DNA from: Frateuria_A sp051900415
GTDB lineage: Bacteria; Pseudomonadota; Gammaproteobacteria; Xanthomonadales; Rhodanobacteraceae
Length of the DNA stretch: 64,000 bases
Assembly (NCBI RefSeq): GCF_051900415.1
Contig: NZ_JBHZGL010000001.1
Span: 124,001 to 188,000 of the forward strand
Direction of reading: 5' to 3'
Position numbers and translations under genes: made by a program. Below the pieces are notes generated by a model. That model was not told where the DNA came from. It saw only the letters and a program-made list of their open reading frames with translations, and searched no databases. Positions within the stretch are counted from its first letter, which is position 1. Every line of letters starts with the position of its first letter. This document shows positions 54,095 through 64,000 of this stretch, one piece after another.

Positions 54095-56956
54095 GTGGCA
54101 AAGCGTTTCCCACCCAAGACCGCGCTGGCGCTGATCGCCGCCAGCCTGCTCGCCGCACCGGCCCTGACGCCGGTGGCGCAGGCCGCCGATGCGCCGGCGG
54201 CGCAGGCCTCGAAGATCCCCGAGCTGAAGTACGAACGCTTCACCCTGCCCAACGGCCTGACCGTCGTGGTGCACGAGGATCACAAGGCGCCGGTGGTGGC
54301 GGTGAGCGTGTGGTACCACGTGGGCTCCTCCTATGAACCGAAGGGCAAGACCGGCTTCGCGCACCTGTTCGAGCACCTGATGTTCCAGGGCTCGGAGAAC
54401 CACAAGGACGAATACTTCAAGCCGTTCGAGCTGGCCGGCGCCACCGACCAGAACGGCACCACCTGGCTGGACCGCACCAACTACTTCGAAACCGTCCCGA
54501 CCACTGCGTTGGACATGGCGCTGTGGATGGAGTCCGACCGCATGGGCCACCTGCTCGGCGCGATCGGCCAGAAGGAGCTGGACGAGCAGCGCGGCGTGGT
54601 GCAGAACGAGAAGCGCCAGGGCGAGAACCAGCCCTATGGCCGCGTCAGCGAGCTGATCCAGGCCGAAGCCTTCCCGGCCAACCATCCTTACCACCACGAC
54701 ACGATCGGTTCGATGGCCGATCTGAACGCCGCGTCGCTGGCCGACGTCAAGCAGTGGTTCAAGGATTACTACGGCGCCGCCAACACGGTGGCGGTGCTGG
54801 CCGGCGACATCACGCCGGCGCAGGCGAAGCAGAAGATGCTCAAGTATTTCGGTGACATCGGTTCGGGGCCCGCCGTGCCGCGCCCGCAGGTGTGGATCAC
54901 GCCACGCGACAAGTCGACCCGCGGCACGATGACCGACAACGTGGCGCAGACGCGCATTTACCGCGAGTGGAACGTGCCCTCGCGCAACGACCAGGAACTC
55001 AACCAGCTGCAGCTGGCGGCGGCGGTGCTCGGCGGCGGCAAGACCTCGCGCCTGTACCAGCGCCTGGTCTACCAGGACAAGCTCGCCGACGACGTCTCGG
55101 TCGACATCGAGCAGCACGTGCTGGCCAGCCTGTTCGAGCTGCAGGTGGACGTGAAGAAAGGTGCCGACCCGGCCAGGGTCGAGGCCGCGGTGGCCGACGA
55201 GTGGGCGAAGTTCCTCAAGGACGGTCCCACCGCCGACGAACTCGAGCGCGTCAAGACCGGCATCCGCGCCTCTTTCGTGCGCGGCCTGGAACGGGTCAAC
55301 ACGCAGGCGATGATCCTCGCCGAGGGCCAGCTCTACCAGCAGGACCCGAGCGCGTACCAGAAGGACTTCGCGACGCTGATGGCGGCCACCCCGGCCAGCG
55401 TCAGGGCCTCGGCCAACCAGTGGATCGCCAAGGGCGACTACACCGTCACCGTCACGCCGGGCAAGGTCGAAGAAACCGATTTCGCCACCTACGGCGGCCG
55501 CCCCGCGCTGCCAGGCAAACCCGAACCCGAGCTCGCCGCCAAGGGCGACTTCCACACCACGCCCAGCCCGGTCGACCGCAGCAAGGGCGTGCCGGACGTG
55601 ACCGAGTTCCCGGGCCTCACCTTCCCGACCCTGCAGCACGGCAAGCTCGCCAACGGCATCGAAGTCACCCTGGCCGAGCGCCACGAGGTGCCGGCGGTGC
55701 AGGTGCAGATGCTGTTCGACGCCGGCTACGCCGCCGACCAGGGCCGCAAGCTGGGTACCTCCAGCTTCACCATGGCGATGCTCGACGAAGGCACCAAAGC
55801 GCTGGATTCGATCGAGATCGCCAAGCGCGAACAGCGCCTGGGCGCGGTCATCGGCAGCGGCTGCAGCCTGGATTTCTGCAATACCTCGCTCAATGCGCTG
55901 AACGACAAGCTCGAGCCCTCGCTCACGCTGTTCGCCGACATCGTGCGCAACCCGGCCTTCCGCACCGATGACGTCAACCGCCTGCGCGGCCAGTGGCTGG
56001 CACGCATCGCGCAGGAAAAGAGCCAGCCGATCGGCATCGCGCTGCGCACGCTGCCGCCGCTGCTGTACGGGCAGGGCCATGCCTATGCGATCCCGTTCAC
56101 CGGGTCGGGCACCGCCGAGTCGATCACCGCGCTCGACGTCAACGACATGCGCCGCTTCATGGGTGATTTCATCCGCCCGGACAACGTGCAGATCCTGGTC
56201 GCCGGCGACACCACGCTGGACAAGATCATCCCGCAGCTGGACAAGGTGTTCGGCGACTGGAAGCCGGGCGCAGGCAAGCTGCCGGCCAAGAACGTGGCCC
56301 AGGTGGCGGCGCCCGAATCCTCGCGCGTGTACCTGATCGACCGCCCCGGCGCGCAGCAGAGCCTGATCCTGGCCGGCAGCCTGGCGCCCTCGACCAAGGT
56401 CGACAACAACCTGGCGATCGAGACCATGAACGGGGCCTTCGGCGGCACCTTCACCTCGCGCCTGAACATGAACCTGCGCGAGGACAAGCATTGGGCCTAC
56501 GGCGCCTACAGCTTCATGCCCGATGCCCTGGGTCAGCGCCCGTTCCTGATGTACGCGCCGGTGCAGACCGACAAGACCGCGCCTTCCGCCGAGCAGATCC
56601 TGGCCGAAGCCCGCGGCGTGATTGGCAAGCACCCGCTGACCGCGAAGGAAATCGCCAAGATCAAGGAAGGCGACGTGCGCAGCCTGCCTGGCGAGTACCA
56701 GACCACCTCGTCGGTGATGGGTGCGCTCGGGGACATCGCCCAGTACGACCGACCCGACAACTGGATCCAGACCGAGAAGGCGCGCATCCAGGCGCTGAAG
56801 GACCCGCAGGTGCAGGCGGCAGCGGACGAGGTGATCCATCCGGATCACCTGACCTGGGTGATCGTGGGCGACCTCAAGAAGATCGAGGCGCCGGTGCGTG
56901 CGTTGAACCTGGGCAAGGTGCAGGTGCTCGACGCCGACGGCAAGCCTGTGAAGTGA
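54095..56956 (+). CDS. Periplasmic M16-family zinc peptidase (two-domain)
   Basis: This 953-residue protein has a signal peptide ending near AQAAD (about residue 31). The N-terminal M16 domain has the inverted zinc motif HLFEH at 90-94 and the distal glutamate in LDEQRGVVQNEKRQ. The C-terminal repeat (from about 510) has LFDAGYAADQGRK in place of the motif, so it is the usual inactive half that closes over substrate. Such proteins degrade small peptides in the periplasm. The GTG at 54095 follows AGGAGG eight bases upstream. A hairpin follows the stop. Confidence 0.92.
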   Translation: MAKRFPPKTALALIAASLLAAPALTPVAQAADAPAAQASKIPELKYERFTLPNGLTVVVHEDHKAPVVAVSVWYHVGSSYEPKGKTGFAHLFEHLMFQGSENHKDEYFKPFELAGATDQNGTTWLDRTNYFETVPTTALDMALWMESDRMGHLLGAIGQKELDEQRGVVQNEKRQGENQPYGRVSELIQAEAFPANHPYHHDTIGSMADLNAASLADVKQWFKDYYGAANTVAVLAGDITPAQAKQKMLKYFGDIGSGPAVPRPQVWITPRDKSTRGTMTDNVAQTRIYREWNVPSRNDQELNQLQLAAAVLGGGKTSRLYQRLVYQDKLADDVSVDIEQHVLASLFELQVDVKKGADPARVEAAVADEWAKFLKDGPTADELERVKTGIRASFVRGLERVNTQAMILAEGQLYQQDPSAYQKDFATLMAATPASVRASANQWIAKGDYTVTVTPGKVEETDFATYGGRPALPGKPEPELAAKGDFHTTPSPVDRSKGVPDVTEFPGLTFPTLQHGKLANGIEVTLAERHEVPAVQVQMLFDAGYAADQGRKLGTSSFTMAMLDEGTKALDSIEIAKREQRLGAVIGSGCSLDFCNTSLNALNDKLEPSLTLFADIVRNPAFRTDDVNRLRGQWLARIAQEKSQPIGIALRTLPPLLYGQGHAYAIPFTGSGTAESITALDVNDMRRFMGDFIRPDNVQILVAGDTTLDKIIPQLDKVFGDWKPGAGKLPAKNVAQVAAPESSRVYLIDRPGAQQSLILAGSLAPSTKVDNNLAIETMNGAFGGTFTSRLNMNLREDKHWAYGAYSFMPDALGQRPFLMYAPVQTDKTAPSAEQILAEARGVIGKHPLTAKEIAKIKEGDVRSLPGEYQTTSSVMGALGDIAQYDRPDNWIQTEKARIQALKDPQVQAAADEVIHPDHLTWVIVGDLKKIEAPVRALNLGKVQVLDADGKPVK

Positions 56957-56962
56957 CTGGCA

Positions 56963-56985
56963 CTCCCCCGGCGCGGCCGGGGGAG
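56963..56985 (+). terminator. Stem-loop after the M16 peptidase
   Basis: CTCCCCCGGC and GCCGGGGGAG make a ten base-pair stem with a three-base loop, seven bases after the stop. No T run follows; adjoining GGGGGAGGGGG links it to the CCCTCTCCC repeat family. Confidence 0.5.
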
Positions 56986-57091
56986 AGGGTCGGGGGGAGG
57001 GGGCGTCCGGGCTTCCTCTCCCCTTCAGCCGACCCCTGTGCCGCCACGGTACGATGGGTCCTTTCCTGATCGCCCGTTCGGAGTTCCACCC

Positions 57092-57496
57092 ATGCGCAAG
57101 ACCCTGCTGCTGCTTGCTCCCGTCCTGCTCCTCGGCGCCTGCACCTGGGGCATCACCCTCAACGATGCGGGCAAGCAGGTACGTACGGCCTGGAACAGCG
57201 ACGTCTCGCAGTGCCGCGACCTGGGCAAGGTCACCGTGTCGGTGATGGAGCGCGTCGGCCCGGTCGACCGCAACGACATCAAGGTGCGCGACGAACTGGA
57301 AGTAATGGCTCGCAACGAGGCCGCCAAGATGGGCGCCGACACGGTCAAGCCGCTGGGCGAGCCGGTCGATGGCGAGCAGGCCTGGGGCGCCTACCAGTGC
57401 GGCAACGCGCGTGCATCTTCGGCCACCCGCCCGGCAGCCCAGCCGGCACCGGCCTCCAGCGGCGGCCTGCAGACCTATCCGATCAGCGGCGGCTGA
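57092..57496 (+). CDS. DUF4156 lipoprotein
   Basis: This 134-residue protein has lipobox LLLGAC (Cys about 17) and the DUF4156 core: NDAGKQVRTAWNSDVSQCRDLGKVTVSVMERVG, then RDELEVMARNEAAKMGADTV. E. coli YjeI is a family member. The function is unknown. The C-terminus is Ala/Pro-rich. ATG 57092 is preceded by GGAGTTCCACCC. Confidence 0.85.
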   Translation: MRKTLLLLAPVLLLGACTWGITLNDAGKQVRTAWNSDVSQCRDLGKVTVSVMERVGPVDRNDIKVRDELEVMARNEAAKMGADTVKPLGEPVDGEQAWGAYQCGNARASSATRPAAQPAPASSGGLQTYPISGG

Positions 57497-57717
57497 GCGC
57501 GCTCTTCGTTGCTTGTGCGCCTCGGTGACGAACCGGGGCGCTTCGCTGCGTCCGCCGTTCGTGCCCATGTACCGACCCGCGTGCGCCGGCCCTCCGTGCG
57601 CCCGCGTATGCGTCTGCGATAGCCAGGGCGGGCCATTCGGGCGAAAATGGCCGTCTTTTCCTCGCGGCGCGGCTGCCTCCAGCTCGCGCTTCCCCGCACG
57701 CCTTTGCACGAGAGGTC

Positions 57718-59961
<2,244 letters not shown>

Positions 59962-59965
59962 ACGG

Positions 59966-59991
59966 AAAGGGGCGCCTCGGCGCCCCTTTTT
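59966..59991 (+). terminator. Intrinsic terminator after icd
   Basis: GGGGCGC and GCGCCCC pair around CTCG, preceded by AAA and followed by TTTTT. This is a standard Rho-independent terminator, possibly bidirectional. Confidence 0.92.
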
Positions 59992-60173
59992 CCTGAACGC
60001 CGACACGGACGGCGCACCATGCGCACGACGGCTGTTGCTGCCCGGGACGTTCGCCACGGCAGCCATCGGCCGGCAGGCGATGCCCGTGCCCGCCGCCTCG
60101 GTCGCCACCCTGGCACCGGTGCCGGTCCGCGGCGAACAGCCTGGTTCCCGCGAACGCCTGCCGCCGGTCCGCG

Positions 60174-61127
60174 TCAGGCCGGCTTGGCGCTGGCCTGGTC
60201 GAGCAACGTGATTTCATCCGGCGCCAGCGCGAGTTTCACCGCATCCAACAGCTCATGGAGTTGCTCCACGCTGGTCGCGCTGGCGATCGGCGCGGTGAGG
60301 CCCGGGCGGGCGATCAGCCAGGCGAGCGCGATCTGCGCGGGCGTGGCCTGGTGGTTGGCGGCCACGCGGTCGAGCGCGTCGAGGATGTTCAGTCCGCGCG
60401 CATCCAGGTACTTGCGCACGCCTGCGCCGCGCGCGCGGCTCTTGGCCAGGTCCGCCTCGCTGCGGTACTTGCCGGTCAGGAAGCCGCTGGCCAGCGCGTA
60501 GTAGCTGATCACGCCGACCTGCTCGCGCCGGATCAGCGGTTCCAGCTCGCGCTCGTAGCCGGTGCGGCGCAGCAGGTTGTATTCCGGCTGCAGCGACTCG
60601 TAGCGTGGCAGACCGTGTTCGGCCGACGCCCTCAGCGCCTCGGCGAAGCGGTCGGCGGTGTAGTTGGAGGCGCCGATCGCGCGCACCTTGCCCTGCTCGA
60701 TCAGCCGTCCAAACGCTCCCAGCGTATCGGCCAGCGGAACCGAGGCGTCATCCTCGTGCGCCTGGTACAGATCGATGCAGTCGACCTGCAGACGCTTGAG
60801 CGACCCATCCACCGCCTGCTGGATGTTGACCGGCGACAGGCCGGGCTGTTCGGCCCACTTGGCCACCTTGGTCGCGATCAGCACCTTGTCGCGCTTGCCG
60901 CTCGCCTTCAGCCAACGGCCGATGATGGTTTCGGATTCGCCGCCGCGATTGCCCGGCACCCAGGCCGGATAGACGTCCGCCGTGTCGACCAGGTTGAAGC
61001 CGGCGTCGACGAAGGCGTCCAGCAACCCGAAGGAGCGTTTCTCGTCCGCGCTCCATCCGAAGACGTTGCCGCCAAAGACGAGCGGGGCGATGGCAAGCGG
61101 CGAGCGGCCGAGTGGGCGCAGTTGCAT
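60174..61127 (-). CDS. Aldo/keto reductase
   Basis: This 317-residue oxidoreductase has the tetrad Asp and Tyr in LVDTADVYP, Lys in LIATKVAKW and His in YQAHEDD. The cofactor-contacting segment PIASATSVEQL is near the C-terminus. It is of the YghZ/YajO-like general group and only distantly like the copy at 20552. The ATG at 61127 follows a GGAGG site. No functional partner is evident. The gap 59992-60173 before it contains nothing recognised. Confidence 0.9.
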   Translation of the reverse strand: MQLRPLGRSPLAIAPLVFGGNVFGWSADEKRSFGLLDAFVDAGFNLVDTADVYPAWVPGNRGGESETIIGRWLKASGKRDKVLIATKVAKWAEQPGLSPVNIQQAVDGSLKRLQVDCIDLYQAHEDDASVPLADTLGAFGRLIEQGKVRAIGASNYTADRFAEALRASAEHGLPRYESLQPEYNLLRRTGYERELEPLIRREQVGVISYYALASGFLTGKYRSEADLAKSRARGAGVRKYLDARGLNILDALDRVAANHQATPAQIALAWLIARPGLTAPIASATSVEQLHELLDAVKLALAPDEITLLDQASAKPA

Positions 61128-61185
61128 AGGTTTCCTCCAGGCATGGAATCCTAGGGAAATGGAGCGCGCTTGCGATGGAATCAAC

Positions 61186-61246
61186 TGTAGGAGCGCACCT
61201 GTAAGCGACCGGAAGCCTCACGGTCGCGCACAGGTGCGCTCCTACA
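61186..61246. repeat. TGTAGGAGCG-family palindromic repeat (copy A7)
   Basis: TGTAGGAGCGCACCTGTAAGCGACC and GGTCGCGCACAGGTGCGCTCCTACA flank a short centre. Only one arm base group (TAAG for GCGC) is changed. It lies between the aldo-keto reductase start and the small ORF. Confidence 0.88.
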
Positions 61247-61279
61247 GTCCGGCACGTGGGTTTCGGCGAGGACGTGCGG

Positions 61280-61450
61280 CTAGCCGATCAGCGCCGCGCG
61301 CAGCACCTCGCGCCAGCGCAGCATCGGCGGCACCGGCTTCACGGTCGCGACACGGCGACCGCGGGCCGCTGGCGCATCCGCGCGCCAGTTGAGCTCGGTG
61401 GGCAGGGCGTGGCCATGCAGGTAAAGCAACTGCTTCCAGAACGGTTTCAC
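61280..61450 (-). CDS. Small basic protein, 56 residues, unknown
   Basis: A GTG start has a perfect GGAGG five bases upstream (plus-strand CCTCC at 61456-61460). The product begins MKPFWKQLLYLHGHALP and is rich in Arg, Pro and aromatic residues. It has no signal peptide. It is divergent from a LysR gene with a dyad between them. Such short proteins beside LysR genes are often missed. The ribosome site and clean ends support a real gene, but there is no recognised family. Confidence 0.55.
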   Translation of the reverse strand: MKPFWKQLLYLHGHALPTELNWRADAPAARGRRVATVKPVPPMLRWREVLRAALIG

Positions 61451-61539
61451 GAGAACCTCCGGTGGGGGGTGTTGCCTTGGGGAGCGCTCAAGGTACGCCG
61501 CGTTGGTAGCGCCCAAAAGCGATATATTCGCAAGCCAGC

Positions 61540-61556
61540 CTTGAGTGGATTTCAAG
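61540..61556. promoter_or_regulatory. Candidate LysR operator upstream of the LysR gene
   Basis: CTTGA and TCAAG form a dyad with a seven-base spacer and T-N11-A spacing. A GCGATATATTCGC dyad with a possible -10 box (TATATT) is 20 bases upstream. Both lie between the small ORF and the LysR start. Confidence 0.45.
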
Positions 61557-61582
61557 TCGCCATCGCCTCGGAGGCCGACCTC

Positions 61583-62497
61583 GTGAGCCATGTTCCGCTG
61601 GGTCTGTTGCAACAGTTCGTGCGGGTCGCGCGCGTCGGCAACCTGTCGCGCGCGGCGCTGCAGGCCAACCTCACCGTCAGTGCGCTGAGCCACCAGATCC
61701 GCCAGCTGGAGGATCGCCTCGGCCGGCGCCTGTTCGAACGCGGCCCGCGCGGCGTCACGCTCACCACCGAGGGCTGCGGCCTGCTCGAAGCGGTCGGCGA
61801 ACACTTCGACGGCATCGAGCACGCGCTCGCGCGCTATCGCGAGCGACGGCACGATTCGCTCACCCTGAGCGCGAGCTCCGGCATCATGTCGAGCTGGCTG
61901 GTGCCGCGGTTGCCCGGACTGGTGGCCGCGCACCCGGAACTGGAGCTCAACCTGCAGTCGGCCACCACGCTGGTGGATTTCGAGCGCGAGCCGGTCGATG
62001 CCGCCCTGCGCTACGGCCGCGGCCAGTGGCCGGGGCTCACCAGCGAGCGGCTGTTCGGCGAGTGGCTGGCGCCAGTGGCCACGCCCGAACTGATCGCGCG
62101 CATGGGCGACGCCGATCCCGGCCAGCTCGGCGACTGGCCGTTGCTGGGCGACCCGGGCGACCGCTGGCGCGAGTGGTTCGCACAGGTGGGTGGCACACCG
62201 CCGAAGCGATACGTGGCGCATTTCGACAGCACCGACGCGCTGCGCCACGCCGCGCTGGAGGGCCTGGGCGTGGGCCTGGGCCGCATGGTGAGTTCGCGCT
62301 CGCTGATCGAGGCTGGCCGGCTGGTGGTGCTGGGCCAGCGCTACCTGCCGATCCAGGAGGCCTACTGGCTGGTCTACCCGCCGCGCTCGCAGGAACACCG
62401 GGGCCTGCAGGTGTTCCGCAAATGGCTGCTGGGCGAGGCGCAGGCCTATTGCGCGCAGATGCCGCAATTGCACGAAGGCCAGGCGACGCCCGCCTGA
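61583..62497 (+). CDS. LysR-family regulator (GcvA-like)
   Basis: This 304-residue protein has the helix-turn-helix NLSRAALQANLTVSALSHQIRQLEDRLG and an effector domain with PVDAALRYGRGQWPGL, typical of the GcvA/AmpR branch. The GTG start has GGAGG eight bases upstream; the longer open frame has no homology. It is divergent from the small ORF and lies 71 bases before frmA. It could regulate either, or formaldehyde detoxification. Confidence 0.9.
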   Translation: MSHVPLGLLQQFVRVARVGNLSRAALQANLTVSALSHQIRQLEDRLGRRLFERGPRGVTLTTEGCGLLEAVGEHFDGIEHALARYRERRHDSLTLSASSGIMSSWLVPRLPGLVAAHPELELNLQSATTLVDFEREPVDAALRYGRGQWPGLTSERLFGEWLAPVATPELIARMGDADPGQLGDWPLLGDPGDRWREWFAQVGGTPPKRYVAHFDSTDALRHAALEGLGVGLGRMVSSRSLIEAGRLVVLGQRYLPIQEAYWLVYPPRSQEHRGLQVFRKWLLGEAQAYCAQMPQLHEGQATPA

Positions 62498-62568
62498 GCT
62501 GAGCCGGCCGGTTTTCCCGCCATGCCGCGCGCGGCATCATGGCGGCTTCCCTACCTTGGAAGTCGCCC

Positions 62569-63681
62569 ATGAAATCGCGTGCCGCCGTCGCCTGGGAAGC
62601 AGGCAAACCGTTGTCGATCGAGGACGTGGAGGTCGCCGGGCCGAAGGCCGGCGAGGTGCTGGTGCGCATCGTCGCCACCGGCGTCTGCCACACCGACGCT
62701 TTCACGCTCTCCGGCGCCGACCCGGAAGGCTTGTTCCCGGCGATCCTCGGCCACGAGGGCGGCGGCATCGTCGAGGAAGTAGGCGAGGGCGTGACCACGC
62801 TCGCCGTGGGCGACCACGTCATTCCGCTGTACACGCCCGAGTGCGGCACCTGCGAATACTGTCGCTCGGGCAAGACCAACCTGTGCCAGCGCATCCGAGC
62901 CACCCAGGGACAGGGGCTGATGCCCGACGGCACCTCGCGGTTCTCGAAAGACGGCCGGATGATCCACCACTACATGGGTACCAGCACCTTCAGCGAGTAC
63001 ACCGTGCTGCCCGAGATCGCGGTGGCGAAGATCAACAAGGCCGCGCCGCTGGAGAAGGTCTGCCTGCTCGGCTGCGGCATCACCACCGGCATCGGCGCGG
63101 TGCTCAATACGGCGAAGGTCGAGCCCGGCGCCAGCGTGGCCGTGTTCGGGCTGGGCGGCATCGGGCTGTCAGTGGTGCAGGGCGCGGTGATGGCCGGGGC
63201 CGGGCGCATCGTGGTGGTCGACACCAATCCGTCGAAGTTCGAGATGGCCAGGCTGCTGGGCGCCACCGATTGCATCAATCCGAAGGACTACCCCGATACG
63301 CCGATCCAGCAGGTGATCGTCGAGCTCACCGGCGGCGGCGTGGACTATTCGTTCGAGTGCATCGGCAACGTCGACGTCATGCGCGCGGCGTTGGAGTGCT
63401 GCCACAAGGGGTGGGGCGAGTCGGTGATCATCGGCGTCGCCGGCGCGGGGCAGGAGATCCGCACGCGGCCGTTCCAGCTGGTGACCGGACGCGTATGGCG
63501 CGGTTCGGCGTTCGGTGGAGTCAAGGGCCGCTCGCAGTTGCCCGGCTACGTCGACCGCTACATGGCCGGCGAAATCAGGATCGACGAGATGGTCAGCCAG
63601 GAGCTGCCGCTGGAGCGCATCAACGAGGCGTTCGACGCGATGCACGAAGGGCGTGTGATCCGTTCGGTGATCCGCTACTGA
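62569..63681 (+). CDS. frmA: S-(hydroxymethyl)glutathione dehydrogenase (class III alcohol dehydrogenase)
   Basis: This 370-residue zinc enzyme oxidises S-hydroxymethylglutathione in formaldehyde detoxification and also reduces S-nitrosoglutathione. Catalytic zinc residues are Cys40 in GVCHTD and His62 in GHEGGG. The structural zinc cysteines are 92, 95, 98 and 106 (ECGTCEYCRSGKTNLC). NAD binding is by VFGLGGIGLS. The start is the ATG giving MKSRAAVAWEAGKPL, as in the family. No S-formylglutathione hydrolase gene is visible, but the window ends soon after. Confidence 0.96.
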   Translation: MKSRAAVAWEAGKPLSIEDVEVAGPKAGEVLVRIVATGVCHTDAFTLSGADPEGLFPAILGHEGGGIVEEVGEGVTTLAVGDHVIPLYTPECGTCEYCRSGKTNLCQRIRATQGQGLMPDGTSRFSKDGRMIHHYMGTSTFSEYTVLPEIAVAKINKAAPLEKVCLLGCGITTGIGAVLNTAKVEPGASVAVFGLGGIGLSVVQGAVMAGAGRIVVVDTNPSKFEMARLLGATDCINPKDYPDTPIQQVIVELTGGGVDYSFECIGNVDVMRAALECCHKGWGESVIIGVAGAGQEIRTRPFQLVTGRVWRGSAFGGVKGRSQLPGYVDRYMAGEIRIDEMVSQELPLERINEAFDAMHEGRVIRSVIRY

Positions 63682-63694
63682 GCCTTTTCCTGCC

Positions 63695-63880
63695 CCTGCG
63701 TTAGCGGGGGAAGGCCCGCAACCTGGCGCCCTGCTGGAACTCGTCGCTCTTCGTTCCCCCGTTGACGGGGAAGGTGCCCGCAGGGCGGATGGGGGAAGCC
63801 TTGCGAAAGGCCCACCCGAGCATCCCGCCAAAAGCGCCCCCATCCGCCTGTCGGCACCTTCCCCCGCGTTCGCAGGGGAA
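63695..63880. repeat. CCCCCATCCGCC-type inverted repeat (copy D2) after frmA
   Basis: This element fills most of the 310-base gap after frmA. GGAAGGTGCCCGCAGGGCGGATGGGGG at about 63770-63795 faces CCCCCATCCGCCTGTCGGCACC at about 63837-63858, with additional CTTCCCCCGCG hairpins on both sides. It is the same family as the element at 39484. Confidence 0.75.
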
Positions 63881-63950
63881 GGCTCGCAACCGGTCGGTCG
63901 GCTGGAATGCGTTCCTCTTCCTTCCCCGGTTACGGTCGGGCGCGCTCGGC

Positions 63951-63956
63951 TAGAAT
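63951..63956 (+). promoter_or_regulatory. Possible -10 box of the next gene
   Basis: TAGAAT lies 36 bases before the next start codon. No good -35 box was found. Confidence 0.35.
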
Positions 63957-63991
63957 GCGCCCGCCTCTCCGGCACTCCCCAAAGGACCCCC

Positions 63992-64000
63992 ATGCAACGC
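63992..64000 (+). CDS. Start of the next gene (cut by window edge)
   Basis: ATG CAA CGC follows AAAGGA seven to eight bases upstream, so a gene probably begins here (Met-Gln-Arg). Nothing can be said about its product. Confidence 0.5.

Overview
The window is high-GC bacterial chromosome with dense, mostly intact housekeeping and regulatory genes. No phage, integrase, transposase, rRNA or CRISPR array is visible. Gene content points to the Xanthomonadales, most likely a Rhodanobacteraceae-type genome (Dyella, Rhodanobacter or Luteibacter relatives). The indicators are an RpfC-type hybrid kinase, a xanthomonadin-like ketosynthase and halogenase operon, several secreted peptidases (M61, S9, M16), monomeric isocitrate dehydrogenase and abundant short palindromic intergenic repeats. 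The family placement is an inference from gene types, not a measured phylogeny.

Layout. 0-7 kb: the 3' end of an alkylglycerol-monooxygenase-like membrane oxidase, an amino acid permease and two tandem secreted M61 peptidases. 7.2-15.4 kb: tRNA-Arg(CCG) and a signalling block of three histidine kinases plus one OmpR-type regulator. 15.6-23.4 kb: a secreted repeat protein with a hydrolase, DUF488, a DUF2383-type protein, a lipoprotein, queF, an aldo-keto reductase with a divergent LysR regulator, and a glutathione transferase. 23.5-30.4 kb: an S9 peptidase, then a minus-strand operon (ketosynthase, ketosynthase-like partner, glycosyltransferase, flavin halogenase) resembling a fragment of an aryl-polyene pigment pathway. 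30.6-39.5 kb: an ElyC-like protein, hemF, a beta-solenoid protein, gpmA, a membrane protein, a P-II protein, ubiK, comM and a CPA1 antiporter. 39.6-45.7 kb: aceA and aceB with a divergent LysR regulator, and a TetR regulator divergent from an M19-type dipeptidase homologue.

45.7-49.7 kb is the most unusual part. A lipoprotein, a DUF2235 (Tle1-type) phospholipase and a one-pass membrane protein form a tight minus-strand operon. It lies between a decayed 3' copy of a PlsC-like acyltransferase gene and the intact acyltransferase gene. This looks like an acquired or duplicated antibacterial effector and immunity cassette. 49.3-64 kb returns to core genes: arfB, truC, ubiJ-ubiB, trmL, an M16 peptidase, a DUF4156 lipoprotein, monomeric icd, an aldo-keto reductase, a small conserved-looking ORF, a LysR regulator and frmA. 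The next gene begins at the last nine bases.

Four families of inverted-repeat intergenic elements are scattered through the window: TGTAGGAGCG type, GTAGGGTGGGC type, CCCTCTCCC type and CCCCCATCCGCC type. In four genes (a LysR regulator, hemF, truC, trmL) the TAG stop codon lies inside the repeat's GTAGG edge. Central carbon genes here (aceA, aceB, icd, gpmA) together cover the isocitrate branch point between the TCA cycle and the glyoxylate shunt. ubiK, ubiJ and ubiB all serve ubiquinone synthesis.
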